64,000 bases of DNA from Entonaema liquescens (GCA_902805475.1 CADCSX010000001.1:3782001-3846000); one strand, 5' to 3'. Shown: positions 11,983-25,020, numbered from the stretch's first letter. The notes: a model not told the origin generated them from the letters alone. A program made the numbers and translations.

Positions 11983-12968
11983 TATAAGTAGTGCCGCAAG
12001 CAAATTTAAAAATAGTACGACAACCGTTAAGCAGAGAGCAATAAGAATATACCAGGCAAAGCTTCCCGTGCCCTAGTAGCCCGGGTGAGCCTTGAACGTG
12101 AGGATCGTATATTAAACATAAAGATATTTCCCTATAAGTGAAGTCAGATGATCAAGCCCCAACTGCCATAGCCCCGAAGTGAACGGGTCTAGTAGGAGCT
12201 CTCTGCTCTACCGCTCTCAATTGTGGGCTACTTGGGGGATAGTCTGAGTTATTGAATATTCTCAAGCTTGTTAGAAAGTTCTTCAAGTTTGAGGCTGATA
12301 TTATACTATTATCGTTGTTACAATGGGCATACACATATACTCTTGAAGATTTAAGTAACTTTAAACAGACTTACATTCTTGAGCTCGGTTCTATTTAGGT
12401 ATCTTTTAAAACAAGTATTTTATATAACGACTATAAGCTCGTGCCTTTTTGCGATTCGTTATGGTCAAGTTTCACTGTAAATGAAATCGCCAGCAGCAGG
12501 GGGTTTGTCTCCTTAGATATCGTCCCAGTTGCTCGGCCTTGGTCAACTCACGCAACTCTTGCGCATTGATTGGCTCCCGGATACGCACTGGTTAATTTTA
12601 GTAGCAATACCCAAGGGGGCCATGCGAGAAGAGGCACAGGTACGCCAAGATAGTATTTCTAAACCTTTCTGAAGTCTTGATTTGTGAATATAAGTGGAGT
12701 ATTTACATATGCCTTTCATGCCCTTGAGATCATAGTAGACTGATCTGCGTATACTCAATAGGTATGACATAGGCCACGCTTTCAAGTGGATAATTATACG
12801 ATATTTACATATATCCAATACAGGAGGCCGTCGAGACGGGGCGGCGCAATAACTTATCCACATGATAGTAACTTAAAAAGAAAGATGTCGCCAGCCTTGT
12901 CACGAACTAACATTTGAACCTTTTCTAGTTATAATTCAAGCATATCATTTCCCAACAAAGCCGATATA
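11983..12968. other. Intergenic region, nothing recognised
   Basis: No supported gene, RNA gene or repeat. Minus-strand open frames at 12152-12334 and 12543-12863 have no domain signal and stop-dense neighbours. Confidence 0.5.
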
Positions 12969-13738
12969 ATGAAGCTCCACCTACTCTCTATCTTAGCCAT
13001 CCTCACATCCAATGTCGTCGGATGGGACCCCTCCCAGCGAGACTGCAGTGACGTCTCACTATGCCTCACCTCATTCAAGTGGTGTGATAGGGGTGGGGCT
13101 GGCTGCTACTATCCAGATGGCGTCTATCCAGGAAGAGTTGACACAGACTCAGTTGTCTATCAGCTTCTACTAGAGAACAGGAATTATACAATCTCTTGGA
13201 GGGTGGCCAAGGGGAACGGCAATATCCCTGTGCGCGTTCGGTGGTCTCTAGGTCAAAACGCATCATGGGAGTTGAGTAAGTTTGTATAGTCCACATCTAT
13301 ACACTTAGTCTGCTAACTGTTGCCAAAGACACAACAGACACTCAAGTCACCTTTAACCCGAGCGAGATCTTTAACTCCTTCCCTTTATCCTCGGCGCCCA
13401 ACTTGACGAGAGAGGAAGCCGAGTACAACGCGAGGAAGGATATGGGTAACACAATCACCATCGACCAGCCAGATCTCAACGAGAATCCGGGGGAACCCGT
13501 CTCCGCAGCCAATGCGCCGTTCGATGTATCGGATCAGTTCATTGTTGCCGTAGATGTAACTGAGCGTTTCCTCCAAGCTCAAAACGATCTTGGCCACCAA
13601 GACGAATTTAATAAGTGGAAACTCGGCGTGGGCATCGGGGTCGGACTGGGTGTCCCGATACTCATGGCTATCAGCGCTTTGAGTACCTGGATAGTGATGA
13701 AGAAGAGGATAAGCACAAATGGCGAGTCCCCAAAATAA
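12969..13738 (+). CDS. Predicted type I single-pass membrane protein with signal peptide
   Basis: Two exons (12969-13275, 13329-13738) join in phase to 238 residues. Residues 1-18 (MKLHLLSILAILTSNVVG) form a signal peptide, probably cut before WDPSQRDC. The lumenal or outer part has cysteines (DCSDVSLC, KWCDRGGAGC) and N-glycosylation sequons (NYT, NAS, NTT, NLT). One membrane helix near residues 205-227 (GVGIGVGLGVPILMAISALS) is followed by a basic stop-transfer, MKKR, and a short tail. Small proteins of this design are common in Pezizomycotina at the cell surface or in the secretory pathway, but I do not recognise a named family. The intron 13276-13328 is GT-AG with a CTAAC branch site. Confidence 0.8.
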
Positions 13739-14297
13739 GACAGCTTAGACGAGTTTAGGTCCTGTGAGTGGTTTAGGCACGAGAGATGTAGGTCTGGCTA
13801 ACGACCGCAGGTATATGTCAAGAATATGATGATAGTTATGTGTAGCGCTTATTATATACCCAAATTGATTATTTAAGTTATTGGACGAGGGCGGTTTTGA
13901 GGCTTTTATATTGAGAGGTAGAGGTGACATTATAGTTAGTCCTCTAGTTTCGTGGCCAGTACTATATCATCTGTTTTTGACAATTGCTCTATTGCCTCAA
14001 GGGGAACCCTAGATGAATAGTAGGTCCCCAAGTGCCAGTCTTTTCTAGTTGAGGCTCTAGAATAAGTCTTCGGAATTAGATTCAAATAATTCCCAAAATC
14101 ACCATTCACCCCATTCTGATTTAGACCTCTTTGGCTCTCGACGATATACACATACACGATCGCTTATATTCGACATCATCCTTCGCTGGTATAAACCAAG
14201 AGATCGCTCTCTGACATGATATTACGTAGCGTAAATGTGATGCGCCCAACGCCGTACCCGTCAACTTTTATACCACTGAAATAAGAGGTATTAAGGA
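13739..14297. other. Intergenic region, nothing recognised
   Basis: Sits between the convergent ends of the membrane protein gene and SSF1. Short open frames on the minus strand show no protein-like signal; probably the two 3' untranslated regions. Confidence 0.5.
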
Positions 14298-15771
14298 TCA
14301 ATTCTCATCCGCGATCTCTTCCCTCTCGTCTTCCCATTCATCGTCATCCATCTGATCTCCGATTGCTTCCTCAGCATCTCCCGCCAACCCTTCGCTATCT
14401 ATCTCGTCATCCTCCATCATTTCGTCGAACAGATCACTATTATATCCGTTCATCTCAATATCCTCGTCATCATCATCATCCTCGCCAGCTGCTCCGTCCT
14501 TTTTGTTCTTGCCGCCATTTGCTTCCCGTTCTTTCTTTTTCTTCTCGACATTGGCCTTCTGCTGCTTTCTCCTTGCATCCTTCTCCTCTCTGCGCTTCTC
14601 CCATCGCTTTTCGAGATCCTGTATCTCCTGTCTTGACTTATGGATATGCTCGTGCCACATCGTCTTGCCAGAGCACAGACCTTCCTCAACCTTAGTCATA
14701 CGCAATTTCATACGGGGCCCAAGTTCGACCAGTGTGACACGCCGTCTCTCTACCTTCTCGTCGCTTTCTATGGGCTTGCCTCCGCCTTCTAGCTTAGCCG
14801 CGCGAGCTTTGCTCGAGAGCACTCTGCGCGGCGCGTCCTCTAAAACCTCAACCTCAGCATCCGTGTCCATTTCGCTTCCGCTAGTGCCGTCTGTCATATA
14901 ACCCTCGCCATTTTCGCCCCTATCATGTACTCGGAGATATCTTCCAACTTCCCTAAATTCGGGACACCACCTTTCCGGTTCTTTGCGCCAAAGCTTCTCA
15001 GCAGCGTCGAGTCTACGCAGCTGTTTCGACACCCCAGCGGGCTTGGTCGATATGGCATAATGCCGAAAGTTGAGCACAAAAGATCCGTCATCCTTGTCTG
15101 TTGCAGGTTCTCTGTTTAGAAGTAGAACTCTCCTTATCGACTTGAGAGGTGTGGTCTGCGGGTTGATGCGGGGGAAAAGCGACTGGAATACGGTGGTAGT
15201 GAGCGTCTCGAGGTGCTTAGGGACTTTCGAGTTGGCATCTGCGCCTGGCGTGGATATATTATTCATGATTAACTAAAGATAAATCGCGAGTTAGTTATAT
15301 GCGCAGAGTCGAAGTTAAAAGGTAGTAACATACTAATGGGGCCGTAATATACTCCTTGCCTCCACCTCTCGGATGTCTTTGCGCCTTGCGCACATCTTTG
15401 CAGAGAGAGTACTTCTCGACACGGAAATGTAAAGTAGGACCACGCGGTGTGGTGGCTATACGTAGATTCGTATTTCCAGATTCGGATCGAGAGAATAAGA
15501 GTAGGTGAGTAACGCCGAGAGGACCGGTCATAGTTACGTAGTCTCTTAGACGGTTTGCACGACGCTCTTTTAGTCGACTGGCCGTACCAGGTTCCATGAC
15601 CTGGCGCACATCTCTTGCCAATTGACTAACACTAGATCCAACCTCACCGGCACCGATACGAATAACCATACTCTTGGGGTCTTGGATGGCGGAGCGACCT
15701 GTTAGAGGTGCCTTGTGTTTGGGATTGCTGGCGCCGACATGAGTGCGCTTCTTCGTTCGACTTTTAGCCAT
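14298..15771 (-). CDS. SSF1: Ribosome biogenesis factor SSF1 (Peter Pan, Brix domain)
   Basis: Exon 1 is 15771-15334 and exon 2 is 15272-14298, joined in phase to 470 residues; the intron is GTATGT...TTTAG. The basic start MAKSRTKKRTHVGAS and the Brix domain (about residues 30-270) match Ssf1/Ssf2: IRIGAGEVGSSVSQLARDVR, YVTMTGPLGVTHLL, HFRVEKYSL and, across the splice, TAPLLIMNN. VELGPRMKLRMTKVEEGL is the conserved sigma-70-like end of Brix. A lysine-rich coiled region and a long acidic tail (EDDDDDEDIEMNG) follow, as in other fungal copies. Ssf1 acts in the nucleolus in ITS2 processing and early 60S assembly. It is divergent from RRP3, with 533 bp between start codons. Confidence 0.95.
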
Positions 15772-16304
15772 TGCTTATACGTTTATGATTGTCGATCGAG
15801 TATTTCCTTTCTTGCAGCTAGAATTGCCAGTCTCAGGTACGTAAATATTCCCGTTTCGAATATCAATTGGCTTGTAGGTGCACCAAATGGAAGCTTAATC
15901 GCATATCACAACCAGAGAAATTAGAAGGCCTACTATGCAGAAAAGCTGTATTTTTTTTCCTTCGTCGAACGGCAGAAAAAATGTAGCCCCATAGATATTA
16001 AGGTACCGTCTACTGATAGAGACGGTAAAGTATCCTAGCAAAATTAGTACTCTATACTTTGTGGGGCATTGAGCAGATAAGATAATGCACTAGAAACAGA
16101 AGGCGGTCAACTTTTTTGCAGATGCGGGATGCGCATGCATCGAATCTCCAACCGGAGTTATGAACTTTTTGCCCGATCGCGAACTTTATTCAAGACGGCA
16201 AGACAATCTTTTTTTTGTTGGACTACTATTGGACTACTAATAGCACTCTACCCATTCGTCCTGTCAATCTCTTCCTTACCGCACAATTAATCACAGCCTC
16301 CAAC
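15772..16304. promoter_or_regulatory. Shared divergent promoter region of SSF1 and RRP3
   Basis: These 533 bp separate the start codons of two ribosome biogenesis genes pointing away from each other and must hold both promoters. I see T-rich tracts (15951-15959, 16210-16216) and a cluster of GATGCG/GCATGC words near 16120-16140, but no motif I can name with confidence. Confidence 0.5.
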
Positions 16305-17997
16305 ATGTCTTCCGCAAAAAGGCGAAAGCTATCACCCGCCGCTGAAGTTCAAGATGAATCTCCAGATTCCGAGACTGTAGAGGGCTCTGTTGTAGACTCT
16401 ACCCCGAAAACGTTTAAAGATCTGGTGTGTGCACATCTACTCCTTAGATCTTGAAAGTATCGAACCAACCATTCTCTAACGGTATGATATCTTATAGGGC
16501 ATCGTCGATACTCTAGTTGAAGCGTGTCACTCACTTGGCTACAAAAACCCCACACCGATCCAGGCGCAATCTATTCCTCTCGCTCTACAAAATAGGGATC
16601 TTATAGGACTGGCCGAGACTGGTAGCGGAAAGACAGCCGCATTTGTCTTACCTATCCTCCAAGCTCTCCTCGAGAAGCCCTCACCCTTCTTCGGTCTCAT
16701 ATTAGCTCCCACTCGCGAACTTGCGGCGCAGATCGGTCAATCAGTAGATGCTCTTGGTGCCTCGATATCAGTAAGATGCGCCGTTATTGTTGGTGGTTTG
16801 GACATGGTCCCCCAGGCCATTGCCTTGTCCAAGAAGCCTCATATCGTGGTGGCCACACCGGGACGACTTTTAGATCATCTCGAGAAGACGAAAGGCTTCA
16901 AGCTATCAAATACAAAGTACTTGGTTATTGATGAGGCCGATCGACTATTAGATATGGATTTCGGACCTATACTCGATAAATTGCTCAAGTTTCTTCCAAG
17001 AGAGAGGCGCACGTTCCTCTTCAGTGCTACCATGTCGTCCAAGGTCGAGAGTCTGCAAAGGGCCAGTCTACGAGACCCGCTGCGTGTGAGCATCAGCAGC
17101 AATAAGTACCAGACTGTGTCGACTCTACAGCAGTACTACCTCTTCATCCCGCATATGCACAAGGACACCTACTTGATATTCCTTGTAGCAAGCGAGTTTG
17201 TCGGACGATCTACCATAATATTTACGCGAACCGTTTACGAGACTCAGAGGGTCGCGATCTTCCTTCGATACTTGGGTTTCGGAGCAATCCCCCTTCACGG
17301 TTAGTTATCATCCTTCAACGGCGACGGCTCCGAAGTATCGCTATTGGCTACTATTCTGGAATGCAACTAATTCAATGTCTCACAGGTCAATTATCACAGT
17401 CTGCGCGATTGGGTGCTTTGAACAAGTTCAAGTCTGGATCGCGCGACATCCTAGTTGCGACCGACGTTGCCGCACGAGGTTTGGATATACCGAAAGTTGA
17501 TGTTGTAATCAATTATGATTTACCTCAAGATAGTAAGCTAGCCTCTCTAATATTTCCTATTTGCCCCTTTACAGAGAATCTATTTTGTTAGGTTAGGGAT
17601 AGTCTATAGTGTAGCCAAATTTGTGCCAGGTAACCTTCTGTTTTGGTTATAAGTTGGTTGCTAATATAGACTGGCAGGTAAGACATATATTCACCGAGTC
17701 GGAAGAACTGCGCGTGCGGGTAATGCTGGTCAAGCCTTAAGTCTGGTCACACAATATGACCTAGAAATCTACCAGCGAATTGAGGCGGCTTTGGGTAAGA
17801 AATTAGAAGAGTACGAAACTAGTAAGGAAGAGGTGATGGTATTTAAGCGTCGAGTAGAGGAGGCTCAACGCCACTCGCGTAATGAGATGAAGAACCTGAT
17901 GGACGACCGGGGCAATAAGGGTTCAGTCCTGAGAGGCCGTCATACCCCCAAAGGTGGGAAAAGGCGACATGATACCATGGACGCCGAGGAAGGGTAA
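16305..17997 (+). CDS. RRP3: ATP-dependent rRNA helicase RRP3 (DEAD box, DDX47 type)
   Basis: Four exons (16305-16424, 16498-17299, 17386-17532, 17678-17997) join in phase to 462 residues, normal for Rrp3. All DEAD-box motifs are present in order: Q motif (GYKNPTPIQAQSIP), I (AETGSGKT), Ia (PTRELAAQI), GG, Ib (TPGRL), II (DEAD), III (SAT), IV (IIFTRT), V (ARGLDIP) and VI (HRVGRTARAG). The N-terminus MSSAKRRKLSP is a basic nuclear signal, and the tail is lysine/arginine-rich (RHTPKGGKRRHDT). Rrp3 works in the nucleolus on 35S pre-rRNA for the 40S subunit. ATG 16305 fits the Rrp3 N-terminus; the frame is open upstream from 16215 but without an ATG. All introns are GT-AG. Confidence 0.96.
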
Positions 17998-20062
17998 GCG
18001 TCCATATACATTTAGATTAATGACAAAACTTGCAAGCACAAGGGGTTGGCGAGAGACATCCAGCCAGATTACTGTAGATACCCAACAATTAAAAGCTATT
18101 ACCATGTAGTTTCGGTCAGCGACGATCATATCACTCGAGCACATTCTGGCGGCCATACACATCGGCGTATAAATCATAGCAAACACTATCCTCCATGATA
18201 GAGTCCCTAGAAGTTTTGAAAATTACAAATATTCCAAGTCATATAGAATACATACCTTGAGTACAAGTTGACATTCACTCGCTGCATATGTTTCATTTTC
18301 ATATTTCATCCCTATTGTCTCTTAAGTCCACCAAAAAGTTGGGGAATTGAGACAAAAGACACATTTCTAATAAAGGCGTCCGCTGTAGAAATATCCCACC
18401 AAGTATACATCCACCTATGCAAGGCAGGGCGTTCATCGTCATCCAAGCCATGTCTCACGCCTGATACCAACAGGATGGTCCCTTACGAAACAAAGAGAAG
18501 AATGCGAATTAATAAGAATACCGAGCCGGGCCGACTGCGTAAATACGTGAATGTCGTCGGATGAGCTCAAAGTAGGATGGGATCGTCTGGTAATAAACCG
18601 CTTTTTGGAGGTATATTCGGCGGCACGACTTCCCTTGCCTTCAAAGGGGTATACCAAACCGGACGATCGTCGTAGTGGCAGCATAGTAGTAGCAGTCGCT
18701 CGAACGAGTTAGTGCTGACTTGTTCAATTTGCGTACGCCTCTTTTTGTGTTCCCTTCTGGTTGTGGTCTGCTTCTCGCGGTGCGGGAGGGTTATTCCCAC
18801 CGAACAGTTGAGACATGACGTATAATAGGGTAAAGTCTATCTAGAACAAGGCTGATCCTTAGTTATGCGTCGAGTGGTGCGATAGAGATAGGCTGAGGCT
18901 TATAGTAGATGGCTGATGGTGAAAAGGTAACATATGAAGGCATGTTGGGTTTGACCTATGTGAATTACGTTGAATGTCTGGTAGATTTTCTTGATTTACA
19001 ACATGATAAAATCATGTTAGTTCTAACGAGAGCCCTACACAAGAAAGAAGAAATGAACTGATGAAGATCAAGCCGAGTAAGAACAGCCTTCATACAAAAA
19101 GCCAATATCATCTAATTCGAGAGACTTCTCAATTGCTTATACCACTATCTATGCCGTGCACCCGAGTAGAGATGATAATACGACCAGCTACGTAGACCTA
19201 CAATTTACAATAGGTCCTCAGAAGGTCAGAGGTTAGGTAGACACCAACTCGCGAGGTCTGTCAGCCCAACCATCTCACTGACAATCTCACACATCTCAAC
19301 CAAACATCACGCGCGCATCGTAGTCTTCAATCTCGTAGTTGATACGCCAGCATCTCTTCGCGAGCGAACATTGCGAGTGGGTCTCCAGCCTTACAACTAC
19401 TCAATCGAGTCCGTTTCTTCTCGTTAGGCCGCATTCACTGGTCGACTGTCGACCGCACCGACCAACCGGAGGCGGACGAACACCTGTCAACCGCCCCCCT
19501 TGGTCTTAGTCCGAGTAAAACGTGGGGTTGTGGGGTACGAGCTTGGGTTCGGGAGAGATATGAATTGAGATATATAGAGCATTATAACCCCATTCGAAAG
19601 GTTCTAGTGTTCACGACTTATGCATGCTTTATATACGGCAAACCCATATGGCGTATTTGCGAAGTTGCGCCAGCGCAGTTACAAGGTATGCGTTCAGCTC
19701 CTCCAGCCACAAAATAATAACTACTACTGGTTTAACCACCTATCATGGACATTGACACATGTCACTCAACTAACCATTCAACATCGTTCAAATGAACTCT
19801 TATCCAGAATTAACGAGAGCAAGAAAATCTTGACGTCTTTCCATTAAATGTGCTGTTGAATCCACACACGAATCCCTCTATGCCATTGGCGAAATAAACA
19901 GTAATGGAAATGGAAAAAGAAGACATGTATTATGGGAATCGGTAAGCCGAGGATGAGGGTTGAAGAAGCTGGGACTGAGGGCAAGACGCCGCGGGAACTC
20001 ATTATGGCTACCGGGCTTGAAGCTGCGTGTGTTGATGCCGGACAGAGAGGTATGTGAGGAGC
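17998..20062. other. Intergenic region, nothing recognised
   Basis: Two kilobases between the ends of two convergent genes. Open frames at 18268-18564 (+), 18439-18684 (-) and 18567-18800 (-) lack homology-like content. No tRNA-like fold or tandem repeat was seen. Confidence 0.45.
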
Positions 20063-20900
20063 TCAGTCATCAGCCTCATCGCCGTTAGCAGCGACTTCTT
20101 TCACTGCATGAGTCTTGCCGTTGGTGGGTAGATCAACGTCAATACCCAGCTTCTTAGGCTCATCAACGCCATTCTCCTCATCTTCACCATCCTCTTCGTC
20201 GTCATAGCCGTCTTCCTCTTCCTCTAATTCATCCAAGTTCTCCTCTTCAGCATCGTCGAACTCCTCTTCCTCACCCTCCTCCTCACCATTCTTGGTGACG
20301 GGAACAGGTTCGATAGGAGCATTAGCCGTCTTCAACTTCTTCTTCGGAGGGGCTTCGGGTTGAACAGGAGCTGCTTTTGAATGTGTTAGCCAGGATGGAA
20401 AGGTTTCGTTATCCACCAAGGGCCATAAGGATATTGACTTACGTTTTACACCATTCTTCTCTACTTCTTCCTCCTCAGGCTCGACTATTTCGTCATACTC
20501 TTCGTCGTCATCCTCAGCATCGTCGGCGTCATCATCTTCATCGCCTTCTGATATGCTATTCGATAGAGGGTTAACATATACTCTCAAGCAGTTGATAATG
20601 CATCTCTCTTGAGCTGATGAATTGACCGAATTGGATAATCCACCATCCAATGTATGAGGCCTGCGACAATGCGCAGATATGCGCGACGATGCTAATAGCT
20701 AATGCGACGCTGGCGCATCTTTTGCGACATGAAACCGTTCTTTGGCGAATTTCCAGCATTACGCAGCTATAAAACGCAACACCTTGCAAAATATAGGAAT
20801 GAACAACTTACTATTCCTCTTCCTCTTCGCTTTCGTCGCTGGGTAGAGCAACAAGCTCTTCTTCCTCCTCTTCCTCCTGCTTTCTCTTCCGGGAAGTCAT
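20063..20900 (-). CDS. Highly acidic, disordered nuclear protein with NLS-like motifs
   Basis: Three exons (20900-20812, 20555-20443, 20373-20063) join in phase to 170 residues: MTSRKRKQEEEE..., then YISEGDEDDDADD, a PKKKLK basic cluster near residue 78, and long Asp/Glu tracts to DEADD. Two basic clusters (SRKRK and PKKKLK) look like nuclear localisation signals; the acid-rich body resembles histone chaperones or prothymosin-like proteins, but there is no diagnostic domain and that role is inference. Intron 1 (20556-20811, 256 bp) is long for this window. Intron 2 (20374-20442) is 69 bp and free of stops in frame, so its retention would insert 23 residues rather than truncate the protein. 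Confidence 0.75.
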
Positions 20901-23900
20901 GTTTGAGGGCTTGAAATGGATTCAGGGGAAGTTCCTCGATGGAAAATTAAGATCCGGACTGGTGAATTGATGGACAGTGGAAAATTATGGATGTGATTCG
21001 TATGGGAAAAAGATGGAAAAGGAGAAAAGGAAAGGAGGGAAGTAAAGTAGAGAAGTGGGAGAGGAGCTGGGGTGGTAGGGAGAGAAACGCTGGCCGCTGT
21101 GGTTTGGGGAAAGGCTGCTTAGGAAGGGGGAGGGGGAGCAGAGCGCCGAGTGTGAGAGGGAGGGACTGGTAAGCTTGGAGAGCTGGGGAGCTTTGGGGAA
21201 ATGGGTGAGGGATGAGGGGGTCGGACGGGGAGCTCTGAGAGCTTCTGCTGCTGCTTGCTACCGTATGCCCATTCTTGCTTCCTCTACCCCTAGTTGCAGG
21301 ATGGGTTGTCCGTCATTATGGACTAGCAACACGCATCCAAGGAACCACCAAAGTCAGTTAAGGCTCAGCGAAAGTAGTAAGTAGTAGAGTAGGTGTGGGA
21401 CTCGGATCATATCCTGGTCAAGGCTTGATCGGGTCCGGGAAGCTCAAAAAGAATCGATTTTTTTTTTTTTTGCTGTCGCTCCCAGGTCTAAGTCGATTTG
21501 ACCGATTGATGACGATTCCGCGAGGAGAGCTCCAACCCAAGACAACCCAGCCACATTCCTCCCTCCATTCCGCTCATTCTTCCCTCATTTCATGAGCCAC
21601 TTGGTTTAACCGTGAAGTTCAGGATGCACAGCCTTGCTGCGTATGTATGTACTGTACTGTCACTTTCGAAGTTGCTTGCGATGGAGTTATTTTTATTTTG
21701 GATACCCTGGAGAGGGAACATCAGGAAATGTTGATGATATGCTCTCCATGGTTCATCCTCCAGCAAACTGTTGCAACATACCTGCGTAGAGTCAAATAGA
21801 TTATGTTGAACACACCTACCTTGATTCTGATGTTTACTTACCTTGCTAAGATGCGCTGTGAATATTTAACTAGTATAAATATAACTGTTATTCAGCAAAA
21901 ATAATTGATGCGATATGTAAAGCGAAAGTTATTGTCCTGGGTATATTTGCGAGTCGTATAGTAACAGAGTAAAACCTGAATGAAATTTCATGGTCGCAAC
22001 GGACATGTTCCCCTATGCGGAGATCGGACAGACTGTCCCGCCGCCTTTCCAGGAGGAGATAAGTCTACGGGTATGTATTGTACCTATGCAGTAGAAACCC
22101 AAGCAGTAGAACTTTGGCAACGGATTGTGATATTGATTGGTGTGGTATTGGGTATTGAGATGCGACCTATGACAAAAGAAGCCAAGGAGCCAAGGAAACG
22201 CGTAAAGCACGCGTCGAACATCCCATCTCGAACATATTGCTATCACCTGCTAAGAGAGAGATAGAATGGAGGCGTTGCAATGAGCGCTTTTAAGCAGCCA
22301 AAGTCACACATACTACATTAGTACATGTAGGTTGTGATAGTGATGGTGATTAACTAGGTAGGTAGGCGTAATGTAAAGTTGTCAAGCAGAGGTAAAGGTC
22401 GTGCGGATATTTGTTGAGATTGATAGGTAAGCATCCCTTTTTGCACGATTTTCATAGCTGAATAATATAGGAAGACTTTGTTGTAGGAAGACTTTGTTGC
22501 TATTGTTAAACGATGCAAGTGATGAGATGAAAGATCTTGTCATTTGTTACTGTAAGATGTTAAAAGCGAATTCTGCCAGTTTGAGCCGAAGATGTACCCA
22601 AGCAGCAAGGAATTGGTAATTGGGCTAACTGTTCATCGGCTTGTCTGCTTGTCTAGTGGAAATTCCATTAGCCAAGGTTCAAGGCACACGTTTAATGTTT
22701 AATGTTTAATGTACTCGCCGTAACTTATCCCTGTAGGACCCATGCACAATGTACGTACGTACCTAAATAAAGTGGACAGCAGCTGCCGGCTGCTCAGCAA
22801 AAAGTGTTACCAGCGCTAGGATACTCAGCTGTGCCCCCTGACCCATAGCCTCGGAAATCCCTAAACCAGGTTGTTGCTTAGGTTGCTTAGCACCTAACCC
22901 TAGTTTCTCAACTAGAAGAGTGCAAATTTTTGTTGATTACCTGACAGGTTGGATATAGCCGTCTCGCCTTGAAATTTCAAATGCGGAAAGTCCGAAACAA
23001 CCGGTGATAAATTCCGTAATGTTTGAGCAGCGTATTTCGTCATAGTGCTCATGTCTGAATTGCACCTGAATTTTTCTTATTTTATTTTATTCTTATTTTT
23101 ATCTTTCAATATGCATGTGATTATAGCTAAGCCGTAGGTAGAGAGAGGTAGGTATGAGATCTTGTAAACCTCGGGGTAAGGGAGTCTTGTCTATACTACT
23201 ATGTCTACTAGAGACACGCTTTAAAGTAATCAATAAACCTCCGGCAAGAAAAAGCAATTCAACGGTGGGCTCGGATCGCTAACGAACTCGAAAATGACTG
23301 TTGGCTGGGATTCTGTTAAGTCCTCGAGCTCAGGCATTCGCTGTCCGACTGCTGTATGTCGTATGTCCACAGTGGACGTGTGTTGACTACGTGTCTGCGT
23401 CTATGTTTATAAGAGACATTTTGGGAAATTACAATGTCTCCCAGTCAAGGAATATGATGTCAGCCTAATCAGCTCTTTTAAATGTTCTGTTTCGTTACCC
23501 TTTTTGTTGTTTCCAAGACTAAGCTAACCAATGAGAGAAGCCGGCTTCAGTACCCGCTAAACAACCTTGTTCCTTGGACGGGTCACAGTCCGTTCCGCGC
23601 CCGCTAACACTAATTTCGATTACAGTGCCTGCCACCTGGGCGGTACCCACGGCATAAGCGGAGGATTTGATCAGAAGAATTTAGACATTTTTGATTCCAC
23701 TGATTCCAAGAAATTTCATTCTTTTAAAAAAAAATTCTCTTGTTGAGTCCGAATGTGATTCATAAGCCGTGTTTATCGGGGATCTGTTGGTACCTAATTC
23801 TCGAGACGACTTCACGGTTAGGAGGTTAATGTTGTCTTAGGTACATGTACTGGAAGGGCTCACCTTAGGTACCTGTACCTAGCGAAACCTTATACTTTTT

Positions 23901-25020
23901 TTAGGCGCATTCTGAGGGCGAAGCTGTACCAGTAGGAACACTGACTCGACGAAATGCAATCGCGCACCCGCAGTCGATAGTTACCAACTTTAGACCTAAC
24001 TGGAGCTTTCACCACTGCCGAAGAAAAAGTTATTGTACCTTGGATCACAGACGGGAACCACCGACCACCGCCCACCTGTAGAGGTACTTTCAGCATCCAC
24101 TCCAGTTATTACTTATTGGTGTACCTCGTACCTGCATCTGCATGCCTTATGCAAAAGAGGTACACCCAACTCACCTAAAGTACATAACGATCTCCAGATT
24201 ATTAGTGTCTCTTTCCATTCAATCTTTGGAGAAATAAGACACCAAACAAAAACACATACATTTCCCTAGTCGATCATTTCGTCTCAATCGTAGAGACCAT
24301 TAAAGGTTCTGGATGGAAAAGAAGATATCTGGGTTACCTTCCCGGCTTAGCCAAACGTTCACGGAACCGATCCCGCTGTCTCGTTACATCGACCTTCGAC
24401 ATTCGACATTTCCCTTTAGCTGACTCGAGTCCAGTCTACACCTTCAATCCGCCTCCGCCTCCCAACGCACGGGTGGACGCATACTCGAGAGAGTCAGCCC
24501 GTATCATCTACTTGTACTACGCCGATAAAGCAGCCACCACTGGTATGGAACAGGCTTGAATCCTATCAATCACCTTGCATCGCCGTTCCTTTCTCCTATA
24601 ACCGTCAGAAGATCCTTAAGAAGAAAACATTCGTTCTACTCCCAACCGACCTTTTTCATTCATTCGCTTGATCTTCGTCCCTATTGTCTCGAATTTCGGT
24701 CACGGGGATAACTAGGGGTTCGTGCCCGTGCGTACATACCCAATTCCAAATTCCAAATTCTAGGACTCCTCGTTCAACTGGACCTCATTCGTTATTGTGT
24801 CGTTCCTGCAACCACAAGGTACATAACTGTAGGTTGGAGTTAAGATCATCTTTATGCCTAAGCAAAGTCCACTTTAACGCTGCGTTGTATCAGCCTGCTT
24901 GGTTTCCTAGCTGCGGGATCCCTAGGTAAAGTGGGAATTGCGTTAGGGGAATATTTTTGTATTAGGGGAGCTGGAGCTGGAGCTGCCGGATTCTAGATTG
25001 CTTGGCCCCCAAAAAGGTCA
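20901..25020. other. Long gene-poor intergenic region
   Basis: About 4.1 kb without a supported gene. It includes a purine-rich leader (21000-21230), a poly-T run near 21459-21470, a 16-bp tandem duplication at 22468-22499, a (TTTAATG)3 array at 22691-22711, and pyrimidine-rich DNA before the TBC gene that is probably its 5' leader. No RNA gene was recognised. Confidence 0.5.
22468..22499 (+). repeat. 16-bp tandem duplication
   Basis: TAGGAAGACTTTGTTG occurs at 22468-22483 and again, identical, at 22484-22499. It is probably a recent slippage or repair event in non-coding DNA. Confidence 0.9.

Noticed and set aside
14363..15276. Several plus-strand frames opposite SSF1
   Set aside because: Shadows of the acidic and lysine-rich SSF1 coding strand; composition (His/Ser/Leu runs) is the mirror of Glu/Asp/Lys codons.
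18439..18800. Two overlapping minus-strand frames in the 18-20 kb gap
   Set aside because: No homology-like segments, no splice partners and no clear promoter context.
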